Part shown: in pieces, positions 24,786-34,353 of the stretch
How positions within the stretch are numbered: the stretch's first letter is position 1
Layout of the letters: every line of letters starts with the position of its first letter
Assembly (NCBI RefSeq): GCF_003955665.1
Contig: NZ_RXHU01000004.1
Span: forward strand, 1-64,000
DNA: 64,000 bases
Direction of reading: 5' to 3'
Source: Paenibacillus whitsoniae
Lineage (GTDB): Bacteria > Bacillota > Bacilli > Paenibacillales > NBRC-103111
Position numbers and translations under genes: made by a program
Notes under the pieces: generated by a model
What the model saw: only the letters and a program-made list of their open reading frames with translations
What the model was told of the DNA's origin: nothing
Database searches by the model: none

Positions 24786-27482
24786 TCAATATGGATAGGT
24801 AAAACGATAAGTACCGGAACCAATCGAAACACAAACGCCATTAACTGTTTCTTTATGGGGCAATGCTCCAGAAATTGCAGTCAATCCGATACCGCTCTCT
24901 CTGACTGAATTCATGTTTGCCCCAGGCAGTGTTATCTCTGCCGTCGTATTGACCGGAATACTTACCTGAACCTCAGCTACGCCGCTTGTAATGTTCCACT
25001 GGGATTCAATTTTCCCATATGGAGACTCAAACGATGCATTCGCTGAAGTCAATGCCCCTTCAAAATGAGGTTGAATCCGAATGCGCTTATAGGCCGCTGC
25101 TGTTTCATCCATTTCCAAGCCAGCGATATATCGATACATCCATTCTCCAATCGCGCCATAGGCATAATGATTGTACGAATTCATATCGTCGCTCCAAAAG
25201 GAGCCGTCAGGCTTAATGCCATCCCAATGCTCCCAAATCGTTGTGGCTCCTTTGGATATAGCGTACAGCCAGGAAGGATACGTCTCCTGAAGGAGGAGCT
25301 TAACAGCTGTTTCATGGTATCCGTTTTCCGACAACGCTAAGCAAAGATAAGGAGTGCCAACAAAGCCAGTGTTCAAGTGATAGCCGCTGCCTATAACCAA
25401 CATGTTTAGGTCACTAGCGATAAGCCTACGTTCCTCTTCCCTTACCAATCCGAATACAAGCGGCAAAATTTGTGCAGTCTGGGTCTGTGCCTTCATTCGT
25501 CCTTCCGAAGTAAGGAACGTTTCGCGGAAATTCGCGATGATCCCGTCCAATAAATTACTGTATTCGCGCGCATCCTCTTGCTTGCCCAGCACCTTTGCCG
25601 TATCACGAAGAATGCGAGTCGACAGCGCATAATAGGAAGTTGCTACCAAATCAACCGGCGTAGCTCCGAAGTAGCTGCCTTCATGCGCATCCAGCGCCAG
25701 CCAATCTCCGAAGTGGAAGCCTGTGTTCCACAAGTGTTCACTTTCTCCTTGACTCCGAATAAATTCAACCCATGCCTTCATACTGCTATACTGCTCCGCC
25801 AGTAGTCGCTCGTCTCCATAAACAAGATAGACCGTCCACGGGCAAACAGTCGCCGCATCGCCCCATGCCGAAGAGGTATACGTCTTATCTCCCCACATTG
25901 AAGAGATATAATCTTCAAGCGCATTTGGAATGACAAATGGAACGCTGCCGCTTTGCCGTTGATCAGCCTTCAAGTCGCGAAGCCACTTGGTAAAGAAAGG
26001 CCCTACGTGGTAATTGAAGGCTGCCGTCCGGATGAATACCTGGGCATCGCCCGTCCAACCGAGCCTTTCATCGCGCTGCGGACAGTCCGTTGGCACATCC
26101 AGGAAGTTGCCGCGCTGCCCCCACACGATATTTCGCTGAAGCTGATTCACCATGGGATCGGAGCATTCAAAATGACCCGACCGCTCCATGTCGGAATGGA
26201 TCACCTCTGCCGTGAAGCTATCAAACAGACACTGATCCTCTACGTCCGGGAAACCTTCTACTTTTACATAGCGGAATCCTTGAAACGTAAAGTATGGCGC
26301 ATACGATTCAGTTCCTTCGCCTTTAGCAACATATTCAATCGTTGCTTTGGCTTTACGGAGATTGGCGGTGTAGAAATTACCTTCCCTATCCAACACTTCC
26401 GCATGCTGCAAGCGAATCCGGGTACCGGCAGGCGCCTCCACGGTAATGCGAATCCGCCCTACCAGATTTTGTCCCATATCGAGCACCAGCTCTCCCATAG
26501 GAGTGCGGATGACTTTCACGGGATGAATCGTTTCGGTGACGCGGCAGGGCCAATTTTCTTGCGCAACCAATTGGGTTAGAGGCAACTCTGCAAGCGTAAC
26601 GGGCTTCCAATCCGCATCTGGATAATCCGCTTCGCTCCATCCTTCCTTCTCCAATCGGGCGTCATAAATTTCTCCTGCATATAATTCGGATAGAAGGATC
26701 GGGCCTGTTGAACACTTCCAACTCGAATCGGAAACGACCCATTGCTGCGAGCCGTCTTCGTACTGAATGTGCAGCTGCAAGAGCGCCGCCCTGCGGTCGC
26801 CGTAAATGTTCCTTTTGCTGAGCCAAGTCAGCTCTCCCTTGTACCAGCCATCACCGAGTAAAACACCTATTCCGTTCGCTCCGCTTTGAAGCTGTGCAGT
26901 GACATCGTAGGTTTGATACTGATGGCGAGTAGTATAGCTAGTCCAACCCGGAGCCAGCAGCTCGTCACCAACACGGTGTCCGTTCATATACAGCTCGTAG
27001 ACCCCAGCGGCTGTCGCATAAATACGGGCCGAACGAATCCCCTTTCCCGCCTCGAACCGATTGCGCAGCATAAAGACCTCTTTGGCATGCGGATCGAGAT
27101 CATTCGAATCCGGAGTAATCCACTGGGCTTTCCATTCGCCCGCCTCGAGTAACCCGGTTTCCCACCAAGTCGGTTCGCTCCATGCAGACTCCCGATCGAA
27201 GCCGTCCCATACCTTTACCCGGTAATGGTAACGTGTGCAAGAATGCGTCTCCGGGCCGGCATACGCCACCTGAATGGACTGCTCCGTATCGATGCGTCCG
27301 GAATCCCACCACAAGGATTCAAAATCGGCATTCGGACCGGCAACCTGAATCTGATAAGCCTGTTGAACCGTACCGCGGCGTTCTGAGATGATTTTCCATC
27401 CTAATCGCGGTGCTTTCAAATCCGTCCCAAGCAGATTGGCTCTATATTCACATGTCAATGATCCCACTCGTAATTCTGTCAT
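24786..27482 (-). CDS. alpha-L-rhamnosidase, GH78
   Basis: An 898-residue inverting glycoside hydrolase that releases terminal L-rhamnose from plant glycosides or pectic side chains. It has an N-terminal fibronectin-like domain, two jelly-roll Bac_rhamnosid domains and an (alpha/alpha)6 catalytic barrel with DCPQRDERLGWTGDAQ (catalytic acidic residues) and a conserved WEHWDG. A C-terminal beta-sandwich ends the protein. There is no signal peptide, so it acts on imported oligosaccharides. GGAGG lies 10 bases before the ATG. It is divergent from the yesMN-like pair and probably controlled by it. Confidence 0.94.
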   Translation of the reverse strand: MTELRVGSLTCEYRANLLGTDLKAPRLGWKIISERRGTVQQAYQIQVAGPNADFESLWWDSGRIDTEQSIQVAYAGPETHSCTRYHYRVKVWDGFDRESAWSEPTWWETGLLEAGEWKAQWITPDSNDLDPHAKEVFMLRNRFEAGKGIRSARIYATAAGVYELYMNGHRVGDELLAPGWTSYTTRHQYQTYDVTAQLQSGANGIGVLLGDGWYKGELTWLSKRNIYGDRRAALLQLHIQYEDGSQQWVVSDSSWKCSTGPILLSELYAGEIYDARLEKEGWSEADYPDADWKPVTLAELPLTQLVAQENWPCRVTETIHPVKVIRTPMGELVLDMGQNLVGRIRITVEAPAGTRIRLQHAEVLDREGNFYTANLRKAKATIEYVAKGEGTESYAPYFTFQGFRYVKVEGFPDVEDQCLFDSFTAEVIHSDMERSGHFECSDPMVNQLQRNIVWGQRGNFLDVPTDCPQRDERLGWTGDAQVFIRTAAFNYHVGPFFTKWLRDLKADQRQSGSVPFVIPNALEDYISSMWGDKTYTSSAWGDAATVCPWTVYLVYGDERLLAEQYSSMKAWVEFIRSQGESEHLWNTGFHFGDWLALDAHEGSYFGATPVDLVATSYYALSTRILRDTAKVLGKQEDAREYSNLLDGIIANFRETFLTSEGRMKAQTQTAQILPLVFGLVREEERRLIASDLNMLVIGSGYHLNTGFVGTPYLCLALSENGYHETAVKLLLQETYPSWLYAISKGATTIWEHWDGIKPDGSFWSDDMNSYNHYAYGAIGEWMYRYIAGLEMDETAAAYKRIRIQPHFEGALTSANASFESPYGKIESQWNITSGVAEVQVSIPVNTTAEITLPGANMNSVRESGIGLTAISGALPHKETVNGVCVSIGSGTYRFTYPY

Positions 27483-27561
27483 TTGTACAGTACCTCCGTT
27501 AATTTTAGTTCCGGCACCACATGCTTGCTAAACCTATCTTACTCCCACACGGAGTACATTA

Positions 27562-27583
27562 ACTTTAGCGGTTCTGGTATACT
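27562..27583 (+). promoter_or_regulatory. extended -10 promoter of the YesM-like gene with ACTTTAGC site
   Basis: TGGTATACT (TGn plus TATACT at 27578-27583) is an extended -10 with no good -35. ACTTTAGC at 27562-27569 occupies the position just upstream and recurs in front of the sugar-binding-protein gene at 35770, making it a candidate operator for the YesN-type regulator. Confidence 0.45.
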
Positions 27584-27616
27584 ATCTTTAGATGTTTGGA
27601 GGCAGGAGGACGATCG

Positions 27617-29416
27617 ATGCTTTTTCGCACCATTAGAACCAAGCTGTTTTTTGTATTTTTGGCCATCTCGGTCATTCCTGTGTTTATTATCACGTACATC
27701 TCCTACAATTCGTATACAAAACTAGTTGGCAAACAGGTCTCGCTCGTCGCCTCGAATACGGTCAGCAATACGGTCGAACGGATCGATAATATCTTTCAAA
27801 ATATTGACCGCATTACACTCAGCTTTCAACAGTTCTCTACCCAGCCTGGTGCCATCACGGTATCGCAGGAACTGAATAAATTGATCAATAAGCCGAATAT
27901 CGATCAATATGATTTCTTTCTGGCTCGGACAAGAATGCTCTTCTTTTTTAATAATCTGGTTCTGAGCAACAGTTACCTAAATGGGATTTATATATTTCTT
28001 CCGAGCGGGAATGCGATCAGCTACGGCAACGGGACCGATCTCGCGATCAATTATCAGCCGATTGAAGATGAATGGTATAAGCAAACCCTGCAAAAAGGCG
28101 GCGGACTGTATATCAGCGATACCGATACCAAGCCTTTTATCATCAATGCCAAGCCTTCCATTACATTTTCACGTGCACTTTACGATCCGGATACTCGGCA
28201 GCTCCTGGGTGTACTCATGCTGGATTGCGATCTGAACATTTTTAAAGGGATCGATAAAGACATTGTTCCGAATATCACGAACATGTTCCTTGCAAACGGG
28301 AAAGGCAAAATCCTGTACGATAATTCGAAAAGCCGAATCGGTCAAATGATTCCCGATGACCTCAAGGCATTGATGACGGAGAACCCCGATGGAACGGTTG
28401 AGCAAACCCGCGGCGGTACGTTATCCGTCATCAAGCCGTTTCCAGACAACGACTGGCGGATCATCGCCTCCCTGTCCTTGAACGAGCTCTATAAACAATA
28501 CGGCGTTTCACAACGGTTGATTATTTATATCGCGCTCTCGTGCGCCGTTATTTTTCTTCTGCTGTCCGTCGTTCTGTCAGGACTGATTACGAAGCCGATT
28601 ATCGAACTAAGCAGGCTCATGCGAAAAAATAAATCCCTGCATTTTGTAACAACCAAAAAGCATCTGGAACGTGACGACGAGATTGGGATTCTATACATGG
28701 AATATAACAAGATGATCAAAGATATTGATCTTTACATTAAAGAAAGCTATCAAAACAAGCTGATCACCTTGGATTCCCAGATGAAGGCTTTGGAAGCGCA
28801 AATCAACTCGCATTTTTTGTATAATACCTTGGAGGCCATTAACAGCATCGCCGAAATCGAAGAGGTCGAGAGCATCTCGATCATGACCAAAGCGCTCGGG
28901 GATATGTTCCGTTACAGCATTAAGACAGAGAGCGAGCTTGTCGCGGTTGAGGACGAGTTGGCGCATGTGAACAACTACTTATCCATTCAAAAGATTCGTT
29001 TCGAGCACAAGATCGACTTTCACTTCTACATCCAAAGCGATTTATATGCTATGCGCATTCTGAAGCTTATACTGCAGCCTGTGATTGAGAACGCGTTATA
29101 TCATGGACTGGAGAAAACGAGGAACAAAGGTACGATCGCCATAACCGGTTATACCTCCAACGCGCACATTATTTTTGAAGTCACCGATAACGGGGTTGGG
29201 ATGTCGGAGGAACAATTGAGTGAACTCCAAAAGCTGTTAAGCGAACCTCCCGAATTCCATGAGCTTGGTCAAAGAAACAAGCGCAGTATCGGACTCAAGA
29301 ACGTACATTCCCGAATTGTTCTTTATTATGGAGTCGGCTATGGATTAACTTTGGAAAGTGAAAAAGATAAAGGAACTAAAGTCACCATTACTGTTCCGAA
29401 TATTTTTCAGGAGTGA
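27617..29416 (+). CDS. YesM-type sensor histidine kinase
   Basis: A 599-residue membrane kinase. Transmembrane helices at about 9-31 and 295-317 bracket a large extracellular dCache-like sensor (about 35-290). They are followed by a HAMP linker, a LytS-type His_kinase domain (phospho-acceptor His in AQINSHFLYNTLEAI) and a HATPase domain (DNGVGMSEEQL). The start at 27617 follows GGAGG by 7 bases. It forms an operon with the AraC-type regulator starting 4 bases after its stop. In Bacillus and Paenibacillus such pairs switch on neighbouring oligosaccharide transport and hydrolase genes. Confidence 0.93.
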   Translation: MLFRTIRTKLFFVFLAISVIPVFIITYISYNSYTKLVGKQVSLVASNTVSNTVERIDNIFQNIDRITLSFQQFSTQPGAITVSQELNKLINKPNIDQYDFFLARTRMLFFFNNLVLSNSYLNGIYIFLPSGNAISYGNGTDLAINYQPIEDEWYKQTLQKGGGLYISDTDTKPFIINAKPSITFSRALYDPDTRQLLGVLMLDCDLNIFKGIDKDIVPNITNMFLANGKGKILYDNSKSRIGQMIPDDLKALMTENPDGTVEQTRGGTLSVIKPFPDNDWRIIASLSLNELYKQYGVSQRLIIYIALSCAVIFLLLSVVLSGLITKPIIELSRLMRKNKSLHFVTTKKHLERDDEIGILYMEYNKMIKDIDLYIKESYQNKLITLDSQMKALEAQINSHFLYNTLEAINSIAEIEEVESISIMTKALGDMFRYSIKTESELVAVEDELAHVNNYLSIQKIRFEHKIDFHFYIQSDLYAMRILKLILQPVIENALYHGLEKTRNKGTIAITGYTSNAHIIFEVTDNGVGMSEEQLSELQKLLSEPPEFHELGQRNKRSIGLKNVHSRIVLYYGVGYGLTLESEKDKGTKVTITVPNIFQE

Positions 29417-29420
29417 GCCT

Positions 29421-30974
29421 ATGTATACATTTATTATCGTTGACGATGAAGCGCTGATCCGGCGCGGGATGCTGAAAAAAATACAAGCGGTCCTTCCGGA
29501 GGAGACATTGACGTTTGTCGGGGAAGCCGATAATGGCGAATCCGGACTTGAATTGATCAAGCAGGCAGATCCGGACATCGTCATAACCGATATGAGAATG
29601 CCGGAAATGGACGGGAAATCTTTTCTCAAGCTGCTGCAGCAGGAATACCCTGATAAAAAAATCATCGTTGTGAGCGGCTACTCGGATTTTGAGTATATGA
29701 AAGAAGCGATCTCCGCTAAGGTGGTCGGCTATTTGTTAAAACCGTTCAGCAAAGAAGAAATCAGCGAAACGCTCAAGAAGGCCGTTCAAATCATCGAAGC
29801 TGAGCGTTCAACACAGCGAAGAATGGCATACAGCGAAATTGAGAAAGAAGAGATCAGCTATCATGCTGATCTTCAGACGTTAAGCCATTGGATCATGGGC
29901 CTTCAGCATAAGGATAAAGCTCCTGTCCTACGCTCGATTAAGCTGCAAGCGCTGTCCGAGGCAGATCAATATGTGCTGCTGACCCTTTATACGTCTGAAA
30001 AAACAGTTCTGAAGCCCGACTTGCTTCAACAATGCGATGGCGTGAACGTTCCCAGTACGCAAAATGATCAAATCAGCTTCCTACTTTTGTATCGCTTAGA
30101 TCGAGACCGCGATCTACAGAAGCTGGCCCTGAGCACCGCAAATCTCATACTGAAAAACACCTCACCATCCTGCGCGTGCATCGGAATCAGCAGTGGGAAG
30201 GCATCCTTAACGCAGCTGTCCGAGGCTTTCGAAGAAACCGTAGGGACAATGAACGAAAGAACTATCGCGTTCGACAGCCCCCGAATCGCCGTCTATCAAG
30301 GCGACCTTCAGCCAGCTCCTACTTTCACATGGGACAAGCTGGACGAGCTGCTGTTTTTCCTGGAGTCGGGGAACGCATCTAAAGTCATCGAATGGACAGA
30401 GAAGTTGTTCGATCATTTCTATTCGGATCCCGGTACTACGCTCGGACAAGTAAAGAGTACCTGCAAGCATCTGATCCATGAGGTAAGAGATATTTTGAAC
30501 CGCTACTATGACAACGGCAGCAGCCCAACGTCCTCATCCAGCTTTGAAGCCGTTTTGGCCGCATCCTTCGACGTCCAGTCCATTCGAACATACTTGCTCC
30601 AAGTGCTTCCGAATCTGGCTGATATGCTCGATGAGCGCAGTGTATACACGGCGGAACACGTGGTCGAGAATATAAAGCTCTATATTGAAAATCACTTCAA
30701 CAAGGAATTAACACTTGAAAAGATCTCCTCCCTCTTCTTTATGAATCCAAGCTACTGCAGCTACTTATTTAAAGAGAAGACCGGCATCAACTTTATCGAC
30801 TATGTTAATAAAACCCGGATTGAGAAAGCGAAAGCGATGCTCAAGGGCAGCGATGCCAAAGTGTACAAGATTGCCAAGGATCTGGGATATGACAATGCCA
30901 AATATTTTTTCCGTGTATTTAAAAAAGTAACAGGGCAAACGCCGGAGGAATATCGGCAATCGATCCTGGAATAG
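29421..30974 (+). CDS. YesN-type AraC response regulator
   Basis: A 517-residue regulator: receiver domain with phospho-acceptor Asp in VITDMRMPEMDG, Lys in LLKPF, a long middle region without recognised fold, and a C-terminal AraC DNA-binding domain (INFIDYVNKTRIEKAKAMLK, GYDNAKYFFRVFKK). CAGGAG lies shortly before the ATG. It works with the upstream kinase. Targets are probably the GH78 and sugar-ABC promoters, which share ACTTTAGC. Confidence 0.93.
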   Translation: MYTFIIVDDEALIRRGMLKKIQAVLPEETLTFVGEADNGESGLELIKQADPDIVITDMRMPEMDGKSFLKLLQQEYPDKKIIVVSGYSDFEYMKEAISAKVVGYLLKPFSKEEISETLKKAVQIIEAERSTQRRMAYSEIEKEEISYHADLQTLSHWIMGLQHKDKAPVLRSIKLQALSEADQYVLLTLYTSEKTVLKPDLLQQCDGVNVPSTQNDQISFLLLYRLDRDRDLQKLALSTANLILKNTSPSCACIGISSGKASLTQLSEAFEETVGTMNERTIAFDSPRIAVYQGDLQPAPTFTWDKLDELLFFLESGNASKVIEWTEKLFDHFYSDPGTTLGQVKSTCKHLIHEVRDILNRYYDNGSSPTSSSSFEAVLAASFDVQSIRTYLLQVLPNLADMLDERSVYTAEHVVENIKLYIENHFNKELTLEKISSLFFMNPSYCSYLFKEKTGINFIDYVNKTRIEKAKAMLKGSDAKVYKIAKDLGYDNAKYFFRVFKKVTGQTPEEYRQSILE

Positions 30975-30975
30975 A

Positions 30976-31018
30976 AAAACGACTAACTTTCCCAAGTGGC
31001 ATGGGGGTTAGTCGTTTT
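30976..31018. terminator. bidirectional terminator
   Basis: AAAACGACTAAC (30976-30987) pairs with GTTAGTCGTTTT (31007-31018) between the convergent YesN-type and GH78-like genes. Confidence 0.88.
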
Positions 31019-31029
31019 CATTTGGACCA

Positions 31030-32577
31030 TTATTCCAGGAAATATTTCCGAATAAAGTAGGTGGGCGTGCAGCTCCAAGCATGGCAATAGCTGTTGATCA
31101 GGTTGCTGCCGTATGGGGAAAGCCGTTTATCCGAAGGGTTGTACAGTTCCCAGAAACAATCCGCTCCATCCTTGACCATCTCGCCCCAGTAGGCCCTCAT
31201 CTGCTCCAAAGCCATATCTTTCAGGCCGCTCAAGATCAATGCTTCAATGAGATGATGGTACATGTAAGGTGTGGTCATCCCGATGGCCGGAGGGTTACGG
31301 AATAAACTCCGAAGCAGCTCTGCATGACTTGCCGTATCCAGTACTTCAGCTAACACCATCCAGACCTGTGAAGCCCAGGAAACTTGTCGTTCCGCACCGC
31401 TAATGAATACTTTTTGCTCTGCATCCCACAGATGAGTAACAGCTGCTGCCGATGCCAGCTTGATCGTCACATCGATCCAAGCTGCTACTTCGTCTTGTTG
31501 CAGCTTCCTGGCCAGCCTCTCACCGCGCTTCAGCGCATAGATCAGAACTGCTTGTGCTGACGCTTGCTTATTGAGATCGTCATGCCAGTCGATAAAGCAC
31601 CACCACGTCGTATCATCTCTCACGATTCCCCGTTCATCCAGCCGATCAGCGGCTAGCTTGAGTTGGTCCAAGGCAATCTGCCATAAGTCCTTAAGGGTAT
31701 CCCAATCCCCCGTTGCTTCAAAGTAATCGTACAACGTAGCAACGAAGAATAGCGAATAGTCATATAAAAGCGTATCGTCAGCAAGCGGATGCGGCTTCTC
31801 GAACACGCAAGCACTGACCTCGCCGTTCTTAAGCGTCATCCCGCCGAACAGATACAAGCATCGTTTGACCAAATCTGCGTTTTGGAACGTCAGATAGTTC
31901 GCCTGCGCTTGCAGCCTCAGGTCCCCGATCCACAGCCGGCGGTCCCTCTTGGGACCATCCTCGAACACAGTCTGCATGCAGTCCTGCAGCGTCTTGATCG
32001 CGATGTTGTCCATGACCCGCAAATCCTCAGCAAGACAGGCCGGAAGCGGCTTAATGACGGAGGCATCCCCTGAAGTCACCGCAGTCACATGAATATCCGG
32101 GAAGGCAATGCTATATTTTCTCGACGTATCGAGCACTTCAATTTTCAAGTATCGAAAGCAATACCGCCGCGGAAGACGGATTTGTGCTGGCAGCACATCG
32201 ACATTGATGATTTCGTCCTGTAGCCAGGAACGGCTGAGCCATCCTTGATAATCGTCGAAGGACTCTCCGATTTCACAAGGCATTTCGCCGAAAGTCAGTT
32301 TCAAACGCAACGGCGCATCCGGCGGGCTGCCTACCGGCATCAACGACAGATTCAAATACCCGACTTGATGATCGCCAAAATCGAGAACAAAGCTGTCATT
32401 CTTGACAAAAGTCCGATGCAGCAAGTTTTCTACGGTGTCTACCGTCTTCACGCTCCAACCCTGAAAGGCATCTTGCTCCGGAACCATCTCCACAAGCTGT
32501 ACGGGGTAAACCTTGGTAGTGCTTAATTCCGGTGTTAATGTTTGTGCGATTTCAATTAGCTTCAAATTATTCGGCAT
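31030..32577 (-). CDS. GH78-like glycoside hydrolase
   Basis: A 515-residue relative of GH78, much shorter than the 898-residue rhamnosidase in this window because the N-terminal jelly-roll set is reduced. The catalytic-barrel motif is altered to DGPKRDRRLWIGDLRLQAQ, where GH78 has DCPQRDERLGWTGDAQ; a late W-x-H-x-W region (NSYCHAWSC) remains. It has no signal peptide. ATG at 32577 follows AAAGGGTG by about 8 bases; a GTG at 32586 overlaps the permease stop. It is last in the sugar ABC operon. Rhamnosidase or another alpha-L-deoxyhexosidase activity is likely, but the substrate is uncertain. Confidence 0.82.
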   Translation of the reverse strand: MPNNLKLIEIAQTLTPELSTTKVYPVQLVEMVPEQDAFQGWSVKTVDTVENLLHRTFVKNDSFVLDFGDHQVGYLNLSLMPVGSPPDAPLRLKLTFGEMPCEIGESFDDYQGWLSRSWLQDEIINVDVLPAQIRLPRRYCFRYLKIEVLDTSRKYSIAFPDIHVTAVTSGDASVIKPLPACLAEDLRVMDNIAIKTLQDCMQTVFEDGPKRDRRLWIGDLRLQAQANYLTFQNADLVKRCLYLFGGMTLKNGEVSACVFEKPHPLADDTLLYDYSLFFVATLYDYFEATGDWDTLKDLWQIALDQLKLAADRLDERGIVRDDTTWWCFIDWHDDLNKQASAQAVLIYALKRGERLARKLQQDEVAAWIDVTIKLASAAAVTHLWDAEQKVFISGAERQVSWASQVWMVLAEVLDTASHAELLRSLFRNPPAIGMTTPYMYHHLIEALILSGLKDMALEQMRAYWGEMVKDGADCFWELYNPSDKRLSPYGSNLINSYCHAWSCTPTYFIRKYFLE

Positions 32578-32582
32578 CTCGA

Positions 32583-33410
32583 TCACCCTTTAACTGCACC
32601 AACAGTCATACCGCCGATGAAGAACTTTTGTAAGAACGCAAAGATAACAAGCAGAGGGAGTGCGCACAAGAAACAAGCAGCGAACAGTACGTTCCACGCC
32701 GTAGGATTCGTCTGATCCCCCATGAAGCCCAGCATTGCCAGCGGCAGAGGTGACTGCGCGGCCTTCGAGATAAAGATCATATTGAAGAAATAGTCGTTCC
32801 AGATCCACACGCCTTGCGTGATGATAACGGACACTGTGACTGGAAGCAGCAGCGGGAATACAATTTGCCAGAAGCGGCGCAGCAGCCCCGCTCCATCGAT
32901 GAGTGCAGATTCCTCTACCTCGACCGGTACGCTGGATTTGATGAACCCCGTGTACAAGAAGGAGGAGAACGGTATACTGCACGTAATAAACATGAGGATT
33001 GGCGTGTACTGCGAGCTTGGAATATGAAGCCCTTGAATCGTTTGTACAATTGGAATAATGACCATTTGACTCGGGATGACAAGACCGGACAAAAAGAAAA
33101 TATAAAGAAATTTGCTGATTCGGTTATTCATACGAGCAACTGGATAGGCAGCCATAGCCGTAAAAATAACAACAATGATAACGGAAGTCGCTGTTAATAC
33201 CAAGCTGTTCGTTAGCGCCTGCATAAAGTGCATTTTCGTGAAAGCCGCCTTGTAGCTCTCCAGTGTAAACTCATTGAAGAGCAGCAGCGGGTTGGTCATA
33301 TTCTTGATCGAACGGAACGAGCTCGACAAGGCAATAATCAATGGCAGCAGGTTGATAATTAGAAGCGCGGAGACCAGCACATGAGTGACGGATTGCTTGG
33401 CCAGTTTCAT
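32583..33410 (-). CDS. sugar ABC transporter permease (MalG-like, CUT1)
   Basis: A 275-residue inner-membrane permease with about six helices and the EAA-type loop EESALIDGAGLLRRFWQIVFP. It pairs with the MalF-like protein encoded upstream, with which its gene overlaps by 4 bases (ATGA). No ATPase gene is present in the window, so a shared MsmX-type ATPase is presumed. GGGAGG lies 7 bases before the start. Confidence 0.92.
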   Translation of the reverse strand: MKLAKQSVTHVLVSALLIINLLPLIIALSSSFRSIKNMTNPLLLFNEFTLESYKAAFTKMHFMQALTNSLVLTATSVIIVVIFTAMAAYPVARMNNRISKFLYIFFLSGLVIPSQMVIIPIVQTIQGLHIPSSQYTPILMFITCSIPFSSFLYTGFIKSSVPVEVEESALIDGAGLLRRFWQIVFPLLLPVTVSVIITQGVWIWNDYFFNMIFISKAAQSPLPLAMLGFMGDQTNPTAWNVLFAACFLCALPLLVIFAFLQKFFIGGMTVGAVKG

Positions 33411-34288
33411 GCCGATACCTCCCTCTTATTGAGCTTAAGGACAAAGTAAGTCGTGATCATGATAATGACGGCGAAGGAAATGACGGCAAGCGCCGATGCT
33501 TTGCCGAATTGCTGCTCTTTGAATGCGATATTGAAAATATCGACAAGCAGCGTCGTCGTTGCCCGTCCCGGACCGCCATTGGTCATAATGAACGGGTAGT
33601 CGAAGGCTTTGAGGCCGTTGATGATGCTTAACGTGAAATTAATCGTAATCGCGGTAGCCAGCATCGGCAGGCGAATCAATCTCGTAATTTGCCAGGAGCT
33701 CGCGCCATCCATTTTGCCTGCTTCAATCATATCTTGCGGAACTGTCTGAAGCCCGGCCAAGAAGATCACAGTACTCGTACCGATATGTTTCCAAATCTCT
33801 ACGGTCGTAATGGCGTATAAAGCGGAGTTATAGGATCCAAGCAAATTCAAATCGCTGCCGTTAAGGTGGAACCAGTTCAGAACGGTGGCTAACAAGCCGC
33901 TTTCCGGCATGTAAACGTAGCTCCAGATGAAGCCTACAACAATCGCGCTAAATAAAGTTGGAATATATGCTGCTGTACGATAAAAGCCAGTGGCTCGTAT
34001 TTTCATATTTAGAAGAAACGCTAGACCAAGGGATACCAGGTTGCTGAAAATAACGAATACGACGGTATAAATCAAGGTATTGGCTAACGAAGACCCCGCT
34101 ATGCCATCTTTAAACAGCTGCTTGAAATTATCAAATCCGATGTAGGTATAGCTTTGAACAAATCCGTTATAATCCGTAACGCTATACTGGAAGAGCTTGA
34201 GGATCGGGACGATCCAGAATACCAGGTAAAAAGCCAACGCGGGGACAACGAACCAATACATCGTTTTCTTCATGACGGCTGAGTTCAT
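33407..34288 (-). CDS. sugar ABC transporter permease (MalF-like, CUT1)
   Basis: A 293-residue permease with six or so helices and the loop EAGKMDGASSWQITRLIRLP. The start at 34288 (MNSAVMKKTMYWFVV) follows AAAGGA by a normal distance; a longer in-frame reading begins inside the binding-protein gene and is rejected. It forms the channel with the MalG-like partner. Confidence 0.92.
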   Translation of the reverse strand: MNSAVMKKTMYWFVVPALAFYLVFWIVPILKLFQYSVTDYNGFVQSYTYIGFDNFKQLFKDGIAGSSLANTLIYTVVFVIFSNLVSLGLAFLLNMKIRATGFYRTAAYIPTLFSAIVVGFIWSYVYMPESGLLATVLNWFHLNGSDLNLLGSYNSALYAITTVEIWKHIGTSTVIFLAGLQTVPQDMIEAGKMDGASSWQITRLIRLPMLATAITINFTLSIINGLKAFDYPFIMTNGGPGRATTTLLVDIFNIAFKEQQFGKASALAVISFAVIIMITTYFVLKLNKREVSA

Positions 34289-34316
34289 GTGGGTGATTCC
34301 TTTCTCACTAATAATT

Positions 34317-34344
34317 AGGGGGAATCTGATTGGCGATTCCCCCT
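34317..34344 (-). promoter_or_regulatory. intercistronic stem-loop after the binding-protein gene
   Basis: A perfect 10-bp stem, AGGGGGAATC / GATTCCCCCT, with an 8-base loop and no long T-run lies between the binding-protein stop and the permease ribosome-binding site. Such structures commonly protect the upstream mRNA or cause partial termination, so that binding protein exceeds permease. Confidence 0.75.
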
Positions 34345-34353
34345 GGGCAAGAT

